A stretch of 64,000 nt of DNA from Monoplex corrugatus (GCA_030674185.1 CM060312.1:61882078-61946077); one strand, 5' to 3'; counted from the first letter of the stretch, positions 24,101-31,441 are shown. Notes: generated by a model not told the origin, from the sequence alone. Numbers and translations are program-made.

Positions 24101-27100
24101 TCTCACCCTTTTACTCCTTCACCCAGTCCCCCAGCTTCTTGCATGAAGTTACTGGATAGAGTGAGTGAGTGAAAGGGTTAAAATATTCATAGTTTTGATG
24201 ATCAATTTGTTTCAGCTGTGGGGGTAACATGCTGATGAATGTGGGTCCTACTCATGAGGGAATAATTGACCCTATTTATGAAGAACGTCTCCGACAGTTG
24301 GGATCCTGGCTGCAAGTCAATGGGGAGGCCATCTACAAGTCACGACCCTGGTCCCACCAGAATGATACTGCCACTTCAGGAGTCTGGTAAGTTGTGCAGG
24401 TCCTCCTATGGGGATGCTGGGGGCTCTTTCAGTATAAATAGTATCCCCACCTTCTGGAAATTCTGTGCTAGAAATTTCCTCTTTTCTGTCACTCTCTTTG
24501 TTTCTACCTGATTCCTTTGCTTTCTGTCATTTCTTCCTATTTGTGCCTTGTTGGTCCATTCACCTGTATGTGCTCGATAAAGTCTGTCTTACTTTCTCTT
24601 AGGATTGATAATTGGGTACATGTATTAAGTGCATTTTTGGCTCTAGGGAGGTGAGCTATGCGAAACAATTTTAGGTAATTTAGATGTTTTTTATACATAT
24701 TTTAGTGTCCTTATTTGTGTTTAACTTTGTATTCAAGTTTATTTTTTGGATCCCCATGTGCGATATATTGAATGGAGTGTTCAGTGCCGGGGGCGTCTCC
24801 TTGGATTGTGTGTATGTGTGCATTGATATGTGTACTTAATGTTCTTTTCTTTTTCCTGTTGAAGTATTGTATATGTTTTGAATGGTTGCAGCCCTGATAT
24901 GACCCTGCACAGTCAGCTGGGCTTTAAACAATAATAACAATAACAATAAGTTGTATAGGTTATGATACTATCACTTCAGGAGTGTGGTAAGTTGTGCAAG
25001 TTATGATACTGTCACTGCAGGAGTGTAGTAAGTTGTGCAAGTTATGATACTATCACTTCAGGAGTGTGGTAAGTTGTGCAGGTCATCATCATTTTGCTTG
25101 TGGGTTTAGACCATAGGTTCACTTCAGCTTGTTTCGGTCCGTTGCTGGACATAAGCCTTCCTCATCACACGCCACTGTTGCTGATTAAGCCTTTCACTTC
25201 CAACCGCGGAAGTAGGCGCATTATAGGGGTCACTGTACTCTGAACACTACTATGAAATGGAAAGTAAGCTGAAATCATGTGACTGCAGTCACATGACCAG
25301 AGCACACTTCTGTGCAATGGCCGTGCACATACTTTTTTATTTTGGGGAGTTTTGGACCAATTTTAATCGGATTTTGTTTGTTTGAAAAAGTGCTGACTGT
25401 ATCGAAGCCCAAGATGGTGTCCAGATGCTATACTGTTGAGGAAGTAGCTCGATTTTTAATGGATTTACCTGATAATCCAGACAGTTCTGATGATGAAAGT
25501 GGTGGCCGTGGTGACGGAGATGCCATTGTTGTTCAACTAACGAAGGATTCTAGTTCGGACAGTGATTACCCTGAGGATTTTGTTGACATTCTGAGCACCT
25601 CAAGAGGTAGGCGTGGTCATGGCATGTTCGATCAAGTCATGGACAGACACGTGGCCGTGTTAGGAGTGAACCGAGCTTTTTTGTTCTGCAGCAGATGATA
25701 CTTTTGATGTCGACATTCCAAAGAAGTACCCCACTTACCAGGGCTGCCATGGACCTACTGAGTTCCTGCCACTGGATGCACATTGTGTGGACTTTTTTGA
25801 CTTGTTGTTTCTGATGAAACTGTACTGCTTGTTTATAAAATTGTAAAAATTCTAAAGTCTTTGATAATGCCAAACTCCTCCAAGATTATAAATTGTACAC
25901 CATTTTTCATCATTTCTGTTGACAATAATCTTTATAAAACATTCACATTAATTTTATGTATGTTTTTTTTTAAATCAAGTCCTGATTATCTTTTGAAAAC
26001 TAAAATTATCCCCCTTGTCCTGGAGTTATCTGTGCTTGGATTGACAAAAAACCATCTGCAATAAATAGCAGTTCATTTTCCTTCAAGAAAATATATAGTT
26101 TATTAGATATTAGGTAATCTAATTATTTTTTTAATTATTTTTTCTCCAATGTAACTCATTTTTTTGCAAAAAAATTGAAAAAGTTCTGGAAGTCAAGGGG
26201 TTAACTGCTGTTCTGGTTCATTGTTTGTCGAACTTTTCTAGATTGTCTCACCTTCTGGTTCTCTTGTGACCTCTGTTCTTTTTTTGGCTTCGAGGGATCC
26301 AGTGCGTCACTTTGGTAGTCCTTTGCTTTAGACCAGAGATCTGTAGTTTTGGTTCCATTTTGCTCTCTCTAACAATGCACTCCTAACAACATTTTAAAAA
26401 ATCTGGTTTGTTTATCTTCTAATTTCTTTTCTTTGTTTCTTTTTAATTGGTGAATATTCATGGGGTTGATAAATTCCAAAACACTGGAAATACAAAATTT
26501 ACATGTGCATAGTCCGGTTAAAGATACATTGGTTTACAGTATGAAGTATATCTCTCCATAGATTTTTCAGTTGTTTATGCATACTTTCAGCTCAGGATGG
26601 TTGGCGGAGAGTGAGGAGGAGGGGGGCATGTTCACTCACTTTGATGCCATGCTAAGCTGTCATTTTTATTAGGGACATGGTTCCCCCACAGGGATGCCGG
26701 AGGTTCTTTCAGTATAAACAGTATCCCCGCCTTCTGGAAATTCTGTGTTAGAAATTTCTTCTTTTCTGTCACATGCTTTGTTTCTGCCTTGCTCCTTTGC
26801 TTTCTGTCATTTCTTCCAATATCACTTTCTGCCTTTCTGGTCCGTTCACTTGTATGTGTTCTATAAAGTCTTACATACTTTCCCTTAGGATTGATGATTG
26901 GGTACATATTTAATCCTTTGACTCCCGCACCCTATCCACCAACAGCAAAAACTTAACCCTTTGACTCCCTCACCCTATCAACCAGCTGAAAGCTGGTGGA
27001 TAGGGTGAGGGAGTCAAAAGGTTAAGTTTTTGCATTGCTAGCATGGTTGATGGTGCAGAATGCTAGTGGACAGAGTGCGGGAGTCAAAGAGTTAAAGTGC

Positions 27101-28442
27101 ATATTTGGCTCTAAGGAAATGTGATATGCAGATGCAATTTTAGGAAATATAACCTCCCTTTTGATACATGTTTTCATGTCCTTAGTTATGTTTATATCTA
27201 TACTCAGATTTGATGTTTTAAATTCCTTGGTGATAAATTGGACAGAGTAGTCAACATCAGGAGCATATCCGTAGATTATGCGTACTTAATTCTCTTTCCT
27301 GGGTATTCTTTTTTCTCCATTGAGATATGGTGTACATTTAGAGACAGTTATAGCCCAGATATGGCTAAGCACAGTCGGCAGGGCTGTAAGCAAAAATTAC
27401 AATTACGGCGGGTATGGTAAGTGATGTTTGAAATATGCTGGATCAGAACTCACTGGTAACCTATCAGCAGTCCAGTCTTCCTTAGTGGGTGGCTTCAGTG
27501 CGACTTGATATTGGCTCACCCTATGGACTTACTGGCATTGGGACTGCAGTAGAATGAACCTGGGTTGAGTACTATGGCTGGTACGTGAAACAAACTGTAG
27601 AAGGTGATGCTTTGGAAGTGGTGCAGAAAAAGAAACAGAGGAAAAAATGTTTATCAGGCTTAGCAGAGAAATAAAATATGTTTATCAGATTTACTGGTTT
27701 GCTGTGTACACGTGTGGCTGCCTCTTGTTTCCCCTGGGTTGAACCTGGGTTGGGTCTGGTAGATGAAACAAACAGCAGAGGGTGATGCTGTGGAAGTGGT
27801 GCAGAAGAAGAAGCAGAAAAAAAATATAAGGGAAGAAAAGAAGACTCATTATAAAATGTAAGGGAAGAAAATGTATCTTTGAACGTTATTGTTATCCATT
27901 GTCATTTTTGGTGTCATAATTAACCCTTTGATTCCTACACACTATCCACCAACTGCAAAAATTTAATCCTTTGAGTCCCTCACCCTATCCACCAGCTTCC
28001 TGCAGGAAGCTGGTGGATAGGGTGAGGGAATCAAAGGGTTAAGTTTTTGCTTTGCTACCATGATTGGCAACTGATGATGCTGGTGGACAGGGTGCAGGAG
28101 TCAAAGGGTTAATACAAAGAGTGACTGATCTCTATCATGAAATGTCGGTGTAAGTGTACATTTCACTGTTTTATTTTGTTATTGTCTTCAAGGTACACAA
28201 GGAGAAACACCACGGATGGCTACAATGTCTACGCTATTCTTCTGCAAATAAATGGGGAACCAATCTTTCTGGGTGCTCCGCAGCCATCGCCTGATACTAC
28301 TGTCAGCATGCTGGGTTACCCAGGCCACTTTCACTGGGAAATGGGACCGGATGAGATGATGATCAGCATACCACCTATTTCAGTCAATGATCTACCTTGC
28401 AAATGGGCTTGGGTGCTAAAACTAACGAACATCATGAATTAG
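6501..28442 (+). CDS. FUCA: Alpha-L-fucosidase (GH29), complete, 10 coding exons
   Basis: The product hydrolyses terminal alpha-L-fucose from glycoproteins and glycolipids, in the lysosome or secreted. Exons: 6501-6610, 9999-10089, 11959-12101, 13293-13399, 16313-16443, 17821-17954, 18923-19020, 23198-23330, 24216-24386, 28193-28442. All introns are GT-AG and phases match; the total is 1368 nt, 455 residues plus stop, the usual family length. Residues 1-20 form a signal peptide ([20 protein letters not shown]). Then come [23 protein letters not shown] (H48), KHHEGY (122-127), WSDGDW with predicted nucleophile D216, and KWE with predicted acid/base E280. The D216-E280 spacing of 64 equals that of human FUCA1 (D225, E289). 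The C-terminal beta domain (about 360-455) is complete. N-glycosylation sequons (NYS, NFS, NLS, NDT, NTT) are present. Orthology to FUCA1 versus FUCA2 is not resolved. Confidence 0.96.
6745..7917 (+). mobile_element. CR1/Jockey-like LINE, 5'-truncated and decayed, in fucosidase intron 1
   Basis: Broken frames encode the second half of a reverse transcriptase: [12 protein letters not shown] (about 6754), [17 protein letters not shown] (about 7040-7100), [17 protein letters not shown] (about 7190-7240), [28 protein letters not shown] (note frame changes after it) and [11 protein letters not shown] (about 7705-7740). At least three frameshifts and several stops inactivate it. The 3' UTR has facing G and C runs (7819-7850) and ends in GATGAAGATGAAGA. 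It shares this UTR with the copy at 2-318. Confidence 0.85.
7999..8108. repeat. (CA)n microsatellite
   Basis: This is a nearly pure CA run of about 110 bp in fucosidase intron 1. Confidence 0.98.
8710..9252 (+). repeat. R600 interspersed repeat, copy 1
   Basis: The copy runs from GGGATGCCGGATGCTC with a TATAGATAG box, through the CTGGTCCATTCACCTG-like and GGATTGATAATT blocks, to GCTGGGCTTTAAACAACAATAAC. R600 has no coding capacity that I can see; the tail suggests a SINE or non-autonomous LINE. Confidence 0.85.
9255..9442. repeat. Possible SINE fragment with GAAACT tail
   Basis: A GC-richer 170-bp stretch ends in GAAAACTGAAACTGAAAT, like the tail of the SINE at 2735. No second copy of the body is seen in this window. 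Confidence 0.3.
9722..9757. mobile_element. TTAA foldback element, one end only
   Basis: The segment GATGCAGGAGTCAAAGGGTTAA matches one terminus of the TTAA foldback family. The rest of the copy is not visible. Confidence 0.55.
9757..9940 (-). mobile_element. tRNA-derived SINE, family 2, minus strand
   Basis: Read on the minus strand it matches the SINE at 33500-33720: a pol III B-box-like GGGTTCAAATC, then a body with GGTTCCTACCCAGA and TGGAACCACACAGTC. It ends about 60 bp before fucosidase exon 2. Confidence 0.65.
9999..10089 (+). CDS. FUCA: Fucosidase exon 2
   Basis: It encodes [16 protein letters not shown] and [11 protein letters not shown], residues 38-67. The acceptor is TACTGCAG at 9991-9998. 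The donor chosen (GTACAG at 10090) joins in phase 0 to exon 3. Confidence 0.93.
10090..11060. other. Fucosidase intron 2, left part
   Basis: No gene or named repeat is seen apart from a perfect 17-bp inverted repeat at 10277-10327. The intron continues with foldback elements to 11958. Confidence 0.5.
10277..10327. repeat. Perfect 17-bp inverted repeat with 17-nt loop
   Basis: ATCTGTGAAATAGATGG (10277-10293) pairs exactly with CCATCTATTTCACAGAT (10311-10327). Confidence 0.85.
11062..11440. mobile_element. TTAA foldback elements, cluster of two or three overlapping copies
   Basis: Several CCCTTTGACT...AGTCAAAGGG palindromes follow one another, with TTAACCCTTTGAC at about 11062, 11130 and 11209. 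The central CAGCTTCCTGCAGGAAGCTG occurs twice. The order suggests one copy inserted in or beside another. Confidence 0.75.
11576..11739. mobile_element. TTAA foldback element
   Basis: The copy has TTAACCCTTTGACTCCC on the left and GTCAAAGGATTAA on the right. Part of the central palindrome is lost. Confidence 0.8.
11959..12101 (+). CDS. FUCA: Fucosidase exon 3
   Basis: It encodes residues 68-115, including [14 protein letters not shown] and the EWADIF block of GH29. The donor is GTAAGT at 12102. Confidence 0.95.
12374..12625 (+). repeat. R600 interspersed repeat, 3' part (copy 2)
   Basis: The copy begins at GAGTGGTCAACGCCAGG and ends in AACAACAATAACAATAAC. It has an internal duplication of the TATTGTGTATGTTCTGAAAT segment. 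Confidence 0.8.
12960..13045. mobile_element. TTAA foldback element, half copy
   Basis: The left arm runs from TTAACCGTATGACTCCC to CACCAGCTTCC and stops at the centre of the palindrome. Confidence 0.7.
13293..13399 (+). CDS. FUCA: Fucosidase exon 4
   Basis: It encodes residues 115-150 with [11 protein letters not shown] and [15 protein letters not shown], one of the most conserved GH29 stretches. An NYS sequon is present. The donor is GTGAGT. Confidence 0.95.
13638..14251. mobile_element. 614-bp non-autonomous DNA transposon with 31-bp TIRs and TA target site
   Basis: The left end TGTGACTGGTTCTTGCGAAC and the right end GTGAGAACAGGTCACA form imperfect inverted repeats, about 25 of 31 positions matching. 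The insertion sits between TA (13636-13637) and TA (14252-14253) in an R600 copy, and other R600 copies show the uninterrupted site (CTTACATACTTTCTCTT). A TA duplication fits Tc1/mariner-like elements. No transposase frame is visible. Confidence 0.8.
14571..14763. mobile_element. TTAA foldback element inserted in the R600 tail
   Basis: TTAA lies at 14571-14574 and 14760-14763. The uninterrupted R600 tail reads GGGCTTTAAACAACAATAAC, so the element entered its TTAA and duplicated it. The ends are CCCTATGACTCCC and GGAGTCAAAGGG. Confidence 0.88.
15017..15224 (+). repeat. (GT)n microsatellite
   Basis: About 205 bp of GT run with a few interruptions, in fucosidase intron 4. Confidence 0.98.
15725..16047 (+). 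repeat. Pyrimidine (CT)n tract followed by (CA)n and (GT)n
   Basis: About 260 bp of one-strand pyrimidines (CT, TTTC and CCCT units) is followed by (CA)n-AATT-(GT)n, a perfect inverted centre. The Ser/Leu-rich reading frame here is an artefact. Confidence 0.95.
16313..16443 (+). CDS. FUCA: Fucosidase exon 5
   Basis: It encodes residues 151-194 with [18 protein letters not shown]. The acceptor is CTCTGTGCAG and the donor GTAGGT. An NFS sequon is present. Confidence 0.95.
16444..17280. other. Fucosidase intron 5, left part
   Basis: A short decayed tandem repeat of 'GATTTTGTCA.TGTAGGTTTGGTCAGGTTGTC' type is visible at about 16433-16660, partly built from the end of exon 5. Nothing else is recognised. 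Confidence 0.4.
17290..17500. repeat. (CA)n/(CACG)n tract
   Basis: CA-rich DNA with a long run of GCAC units (about 17385-17450), in fucosidase intron 5. Confidence 0.97.
17821..17954 (+). CDS. FUCA: Fucosidase exon 6 (nucleophile exon)
   Basis: It encodes residues 195-239 with [20 protein letters not shown]216 in WSDGDW aligns with the GH29 catalytic nucleophile. The acceptor is TTCATTTTAG and the donor GTACGG. Confidence 0.96.
18079..18169 (+). repeat. (GT)n microsatellite
   Basis: A pure GT run of about 90 bp in fucosidase intron 6, followed by degenerate repeats of 'GTGCTCATTGCCCAATTGTT' type to about 18370. Confidence 0.97.
18923..19020 (+). CDS. FUCA: Fucosidase exon 7
   Basis: It encodes residues 239-272 with [16 protein letters not shown] and CHHGGF. 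The donor is GTGAGT at 19021. Confidence 0.95.
19130..19440 (+). repeat. 23-bp minisatellite in fucosidase intron 7
   Basis: The unit is approximately GATTATGATTGTGATGACAG plus CAG, present about a dozen times with A/G variants and some half units. Confidence 0.9.
19690..21640 (+). repeat. 37-bp satellite array, about 50 units
   Basis: The unit is about TCACACACAGCATACACACA followed by TTGCTGTTTACATTACA (37 bp in all). Units near both ends are more diverged (TTGCTGCTTGCA and TTGCTGCTGGCA variants), and some lack an internal TTACAT. Since 37 is not a multiple of three and one frame is open, all three forward frames are open over most of the array. This produces spurious ORFs of up to 427 codons. 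Confidence 0.95.
21648..22498 (-). mobile_element. RTE-clade LINE 3' fragment with 12-bp target duplication (RTE family B)
   Basis: A single open frame of 280 codons (22499 down to 21657) encodes the end of the reverse transcriptase: [48 protein letters not shown] and [11 protein letters not shown]. The 3' end is a short tandem of CAGGTGAGA type. The flanks carry the same 12 bp, TGGCATTATGTC, at 21636-21647 and 22499-22510, inside the degenerate end of the 37-bp satellite. The frame has no stops, so the insertion is likely young, but it is strongly 5'-truncated and cannot be autonomous. Confidence 0.92.
22511..23197. other. Rest of fucosidase intron 7
   Basis: Two more satellite-like ACACTCAGCATACATTG/GCTGGCATTACATCA remnants reach about 22590. 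The remainder is ordinary AT-rich intron without recognised repeats or genes. Confidence 0.5.
23198..23330 (+). CDS. FUCA: Fucosidase exon 8 (acid/base exon)
   Basis: It encodes residues 272-316. KWENAM contains E280, the position of the human FUCA1 acid/base E289; [12 protein letters not shown] follows. The acceptor is GTCTACAG and the donor GTATCT. Confidence 0.95.
23331..24104. other. Fucosidase intron 8, left part
   Basis: A G-run is seen at about 23955-23970, followed by a short local duplication (AAATAAGAGGCTTTTGCTT). No gene is recognised. Confidence 0.45.
24104..24181. mobile_element. TTAA foldback element, inner palindrome only
   Basis: CACCCTTTTACTCC... and ...GAGTGAAAGGGTTAA flank a decayed CAGCTTCTTGCATGAAG centre. 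It ends 35 bp before fucosidase exon 9. Confidence 0.6.
24216..24386 (+). CDS. FUCA: Fucosidase exon 9
   Basis: It encodes residues 316-373 with [20 protein letters not shown] and [12 protein letters not shown], the end of the catalytic barrel and the start of the C-terminal domain. The donor is GTAAGT at 24387. Confidence 0.96.
24403..24948 (+). repeat. R600 interspersed repeat, copy 4
   Basis: It begins about 16 bp after the exon 9 donor with GGGGATGCTGGGGGC and TATAAATAGTATCCCC, and ends in AATAATAACAATAACAATAA. It is followed (24953-25080) by about three tandem copies of AGTTGTGCAAGTTATGATAC-type units that copy the exon 9/donor sequence (ATCACTTCAGGAGTGTGGTA). Confidence 0.88.
25275..25296. 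repeat. Perfect 22-bp palindrome inside the piggyBac-like element
   Basis: TCATGTGACTG is followed directly by its exact reverse complement. It lies about 90 bp inside the left end. Confidence 0.85.
25312..25698 (+). pseudogene. Truncated piggyBac transposase-like ORF
   Basis: The 128-codon frame starts at ATG 25312, though the family-like sequence begins at [14 protein letters not shown] (about 25414). It has an acidic DSSDDESGG and [10 protein letters not shown] region typical of piggyBac-derived transposase N-termini, then stops at 25696-25698. There is no catalytic Asp triad. It is part of the TTAA-bounded element, not a host gene. Confidence 0.6.
26690..27410 (+). repeat. R600 interspersed repeat, copy 5, interrupted
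   Basis: The head (GGGATGCCGGAGGTTC, TATAAACAGTATCCCC) to GGTACATATT is followed by a TTAA foldback element (26910-27095), then by AGTGCATATTTGGCTC and a diverged R600 3' part. Confidence 0.83.
26910..27095. mobile_element. TTAA foldback element inserted in R600 copy 5
   Basis: TTAA lies at 26910-26913 and 27092-27095. Intact R600 copies read TACATGTATTAAGTGCATTT at this point. It has inner and outer palindromes and the AGCTGAAAGCTGG centre. Confidence 0.88.
27411..27919. other. Fucosidase intron 9 stretch with a local duplication
   Basis: A segment with GAACCTGGGTTG...GGTGATGCTTTGGAAGTGG (27556-27640) is repeated at 27743-27818. No gene is seen. Confidence 0.5.
27920..28112. mobile_element. 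TTAA foldback element in fucosidase intron 9
   Basis: This is a full copy: TTAA, outer CCCTTTGATTCC arm, inner CACCAGCTTCCTGCAGGAAG palindrome, GTTTTTGCTTTGCTA spacer, outer GGAGTCAAAGGG arm and TTAA. It ends 80 bp before exon 10. Confidence 0.88.
28193..28442 (+). CDS. FUCA: Fucosidase exon 10 (terminal)
   Basis: It encodes residues 373-455 of the C-terminal beta domain ([40 protein letters not shown]) and the stop TAG at 28440-28442. An NTT sequon is present. No canonical AATAAA was found close downstream. Confidence 0.94.
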
Positions 28443-28623
28443 TTGCTTGTGTCATATGCATAAAATGTGCCGACAAATAACACTGTATTATTTGTTTTTC
28501 TGCTTAATCAGAACATACTGTGTCTTATGTAAGTCAGTTTTGGATTGCCGGGTCATTTTACCTGACGCCCTTTCAGTTATTTTTATGAATGTGGACTGGT
28601 GCTTGATTCTCCATACTCTTTGA

Positions 28624-28645
28624 ATAACCCTTTGACTCTGGCAGC
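28624..28645. mobile_element. TTAA foldback fragment
   Basis: AATAACCCTTTGACTCTGGC resembles one terminus of the family. No second end is seen. Confidence 0.35.
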
Positions 28646-28664
28646 CTATCTATTAATAGCCTGG

Positions 28665-28800
28665 TATGCCTCTGTCTTTCCACATGCTGTTGAGTTGGAC
28701 CATCTTTTGCTTTGCCATTCCAAATTTTATTTTTGGTGTCCTTGCAGCAGGTTCCATCATCAGTTTTTACAGAGCCAAGATATTTGAAGTCCACCACAAT
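28665..28800 (-). mobile_element. RTE family B fragment
   Basis: The minus-strand frame VDFKYLGSVKTDDGTCCKDT matches the [18 protein letters not shown] block of the RTE at 21648-22498. It is short and frameshifted. Confidence 0.75.
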
Positions 28801-29034
28801 AATGGAAACATAAAGATGGGCCAGGAAATGGGCCAGTTAGGTCCCCTTTAATGTTGCAGATTGGGATGGAGATATTAGACCTTGAGTTTACAACTTTAGT
28901 TGTTTTTTTCTAATGTTAATTTTTTAAATCTCATCCCAAACTGTTTATCAAACGTAGTGGTTTGCTGTGTGGCTGCCTCTTGTTTGCACTGGCTGCCCAG
29001 AACCGGTTGTTGTTTAATGTAAGAACATGTTTGT

Positions 29035-29325
29035 AGCATTTTTGGTTCTAGGGAAATGAGATATGCGGAAGCAATTTTAGGCAACTTAGGCCCATTTTAA
29101 CATATGTTTCTGTGTCCTTAGTTAAATCCCCTATGTGATAAATTGGACTTGTCAGTGCCAGAGGCATCTCCTTAGATTATGTGCATGAATGCATTGCTAT
29201 GTGTACTTAATTTTCTTCTTTTTTTTTTTCTTGTTGAAGTATTGTGCATGTTTTGAAATAGTTATAGCTCAGATATGGCTCTACGCAGTCGGCTGGGCTT
29301 TAAACAAAAATAACAATAACAAAAA
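29035..29325 (+). repeat. R600 interspersed repeat, 3' half (copy 6)
   Basis: The copy runs from GCATTTTTGGTTCTAGGG to GGCTTTAAACAAAAATAACAATAAC. Confidence 0.82.
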
Positions 29326-29329
29326 GATG

Positions 29330-29829
29330 GTAGGAATTTCTTACAAATGACCACCAGTCAGGGGTGATTGGCAAAAAGTTGAAACAGAGTCAGCCACACA
29401 GCAAGCTGTTCAATCTGATGAACGTCTCACAATAACAATGAAATTTCACTTGGACAGAACAAATCAAGCTCTGTGGGAATCCTTTTTATTCATAACTTTA
29501 TGAATTAGTTTTCATGCCATATCAAGCGTTATTGTGCATATGAACAGCTTTATCCATTTTTTTTTAATGTATTTATGGACAGATGTGCTGTGCATCTTGT
29601 AGCCTAATATGGATACCAGGTCTTTTGCCTGTGATATTCAACTTAGTGTAACACCCACTCGCCCCCCATCTCTACATGTGGGTTGCTTAGTGCCAATTTC
29701 AGGTACTATAGGACAGTTTTTATGTATGCTTTGTGTACTTAGTTATGTTTATGCATTTGTATTCAGATTTATTTTTTTATCCCCCTGGTTTTATTGATTA
29801 TGATAAAAGTTATACAGATCTAAATGTAA
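29330..29829. other. Unassigned intergenic stretch
   Basis: AT-rich sequence with a weakly R600-like segment at about 29690-29790 (TTTTTATGTATGC, TATTCAGATTTATTTTTT). No gene is seen. Confidence 0.4.
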
Positions 29830-30019
29830 TTTGACCCTTTGACTCCCGCACCCTATCAACCAACTGCAAGAATTTAACCCTTTGACTCCCGCACCCTTTC
29901 CACAGCTTGCAGGAAGCTGTTGGAAAGGGTGAGAGAGTCAAAGGGTTAAATTTTTGCTTTGCTAGCATGGTTGACAATGCAGGATGCTGGTGGATAGGGT
30001 GCAGGAGTCAAAGGGTCAA
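29830..30019. mobile_element. TTAA foldback element with mutated target
   Basis: The ends are TTTGACCCTTTGACTCCC and GGAGTCAAAGGGTCAATT, so the expected TTAA has changed to TTGA/TCAA. The central palindrome CAGCTTGCAGGAAGCTG is shortened. Confidence 0.8.
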
Positions 30020-31020
30020 TTGATGGAAATCTGTGGATTGTTTGCTGATCAAACTAATCATCTTTATCTGGCCTAAAATGGGTAAATGTCAGACTTCATA
30101 TCAGAAGATCCTAACTTTTATCTGCCTAGACTTGTGGAGATTAAAAGGTGGAGATTTTTTGTGATCTCTCTGATCAATGTGTGTGCAGACCATTTATTGC
30201 TTGTGTATGTGCATGCAATATATTAAATATGCATGTAAAAGATCTGCTAAGGCATGTCAGTGGTCGTGTCTGTGGCTGGCTAATGGAAACTTGAAAACAC
30301 CCACATGCATGCTTACTGATGACATAAGTCCTGTCACTGGCTGGTTTATGGAAACAGGAAGACACCTGGCACACATGCTCACCAGAGATGGGACATGAAG
30401 ACTGTGCAGCAAAATACCACCTGCACAGTGTGGGTGAAACAGTGTACATACAAATATCTGATAAATTTCAAAACACTAAGAAAAAAATGTCCCCAAATTT
30501 CGGTTTCTGTCGCCGTTTTTGTAGAGGACTTGATTGAAGGCTGAAAGGAAATGAAAATTGAGTTTTTGCAAAATGTCTTCTTAACAAACTCTCAGGCTTC
30601 CAGTCCAGGGTACAATGGATGAGGCTGCTCTGGTGTGGCAAGTATTTAAATGAAAACACTATGCTGTTGTGGATTATTTCATGTAAAACACATATTTTTG
30701 TACTTCATCACGAGGAACTGGCATTGATTGGTCTTCAATGCAGTTAGCTTTAAGCCTTTTTGCTGTTGGCTTTAAGCTTTTTGGCCGTTAACTACAGTTG
30801 TTTCCCTTGGACCAGAAGCGTGTTATCTTGCTGTTGGGATGGTGAAATGTTTATCACTGTGTTTTGTCTTTGCAAAAGTTCTTTTATTCAGTAATGTATA
30901 TATTCAGAATGGTTGCAAAAGTCTCGTGTATGACAAATGTCTTTGTGTATTACATGTTGAATTATATTCGCATAATTTCCTCAGTAAGCTCTCTGCTCAG
31001 AATGAATTCCATATGCACTA
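30020..31020. other. Unassigned intergenic stretch
   Basis: No gene, no named repeat and no long open frame with recognisable similarity are seen. Confidence 0.45.
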
Positions 31021-31024
31021 ACGT

Positions 31025-31115
31025 TATGGGTGCCACGTGATGGTGATCATGGCACAAGACTTAAGCCTGCACATAAACCCATGAGCTGACCAGGTCCGGA
31101 GGTCCTGCCTAGCCT
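31025..31115 (-). mobile_element. SINE fragment, minus strand
   Basis: The segment is the reverse complement of part of the SINE body at 3185-3260 (TAAGCCTGCACATAAACCCA, CATGAGCTG.CCAGGTC). Confidence 0.75.
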
Positions 31116-31255
31116 GTGATTTACTTCGCCTACATTTTTTTTTATCTATTGTATCAGTCTATCATTGGAACAATCTTGGTTACATGTAAATGACATGTGT
31201 ATCTGTGTATCTTATCTTCAAAGAAAAGAACAGATAAATAAAATAAATAGACAAT

Positions 31256-31441
31256 TTAACCCTTTGACCCGCACCCAACTACCAACTACAAAAACAACCT
31301 TTGATTCCCTTACCCTAAACCACCAGCTTCCTGCAGGAAGCTGGTGGATAGGCTGAGGATTCAAAGGTTAAGTTTTTGCTTTGCTAACATGGTTGGCAAT
31401 GCAGGATGCTGTTGACCGGAGTGTGGGAGTGAAAGGGTTAA
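31256..31441. mobile_element. TTAA foldback element
   Basis: TTAA lies at both ends, with a CTTCCTGCAGGAAG centre and the GTTTTTGCTTTGCTAACATGG spacer region. Small deletions are present in the arms. Confidence 0.85.

Larger units (their letters stand above)
25189..26200 (+). mobile_element. piggyBac-like element, about 1 kb, with transposase N-terminus
   Basis: The element lies between TTAA at 25185-25188 and TTAA at 26201-26204. Its ends GCCTTTCACTTCC and GGAAGTCAAGGGG are inverted repeats. Inside, 25411-25606 encodes [20 protein letters not shown] followed by an acidic Ser/Asp-rich stretch. A second frame from 25692 encodes [20 protein letters not shown] and VDFFDLLF, like the start of the piggyBac (DDE_Tnp_1_7) domain. 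GT at 25607 and AG at 25691 would splice the two in phase over 85 bp. The frame then ends, so the catalytic domain is absent and the element is non-autonomous. Confidence 0.75.
25083..26400 (-). mobile_element. Probable RTE 3' end fragment split by a piggyBac-like element
   Basis: The flanks 25083-25188 and 26205-26400 read continuously if the piggyBac-like element is removed. The left edge TCATCATCATTTTG looks like the short-repeat tail of an RTE on the minus strand. No coding motif is visible, so this is inference. Confidence 0.35.

Noticed and set aside
25312..25698. Independent host gene for the acidic 128-residue ORF
   Set aside because: It lies wholly within a TTAA-bounded TIR element and resembles a piggyBac transposase N-terminus.
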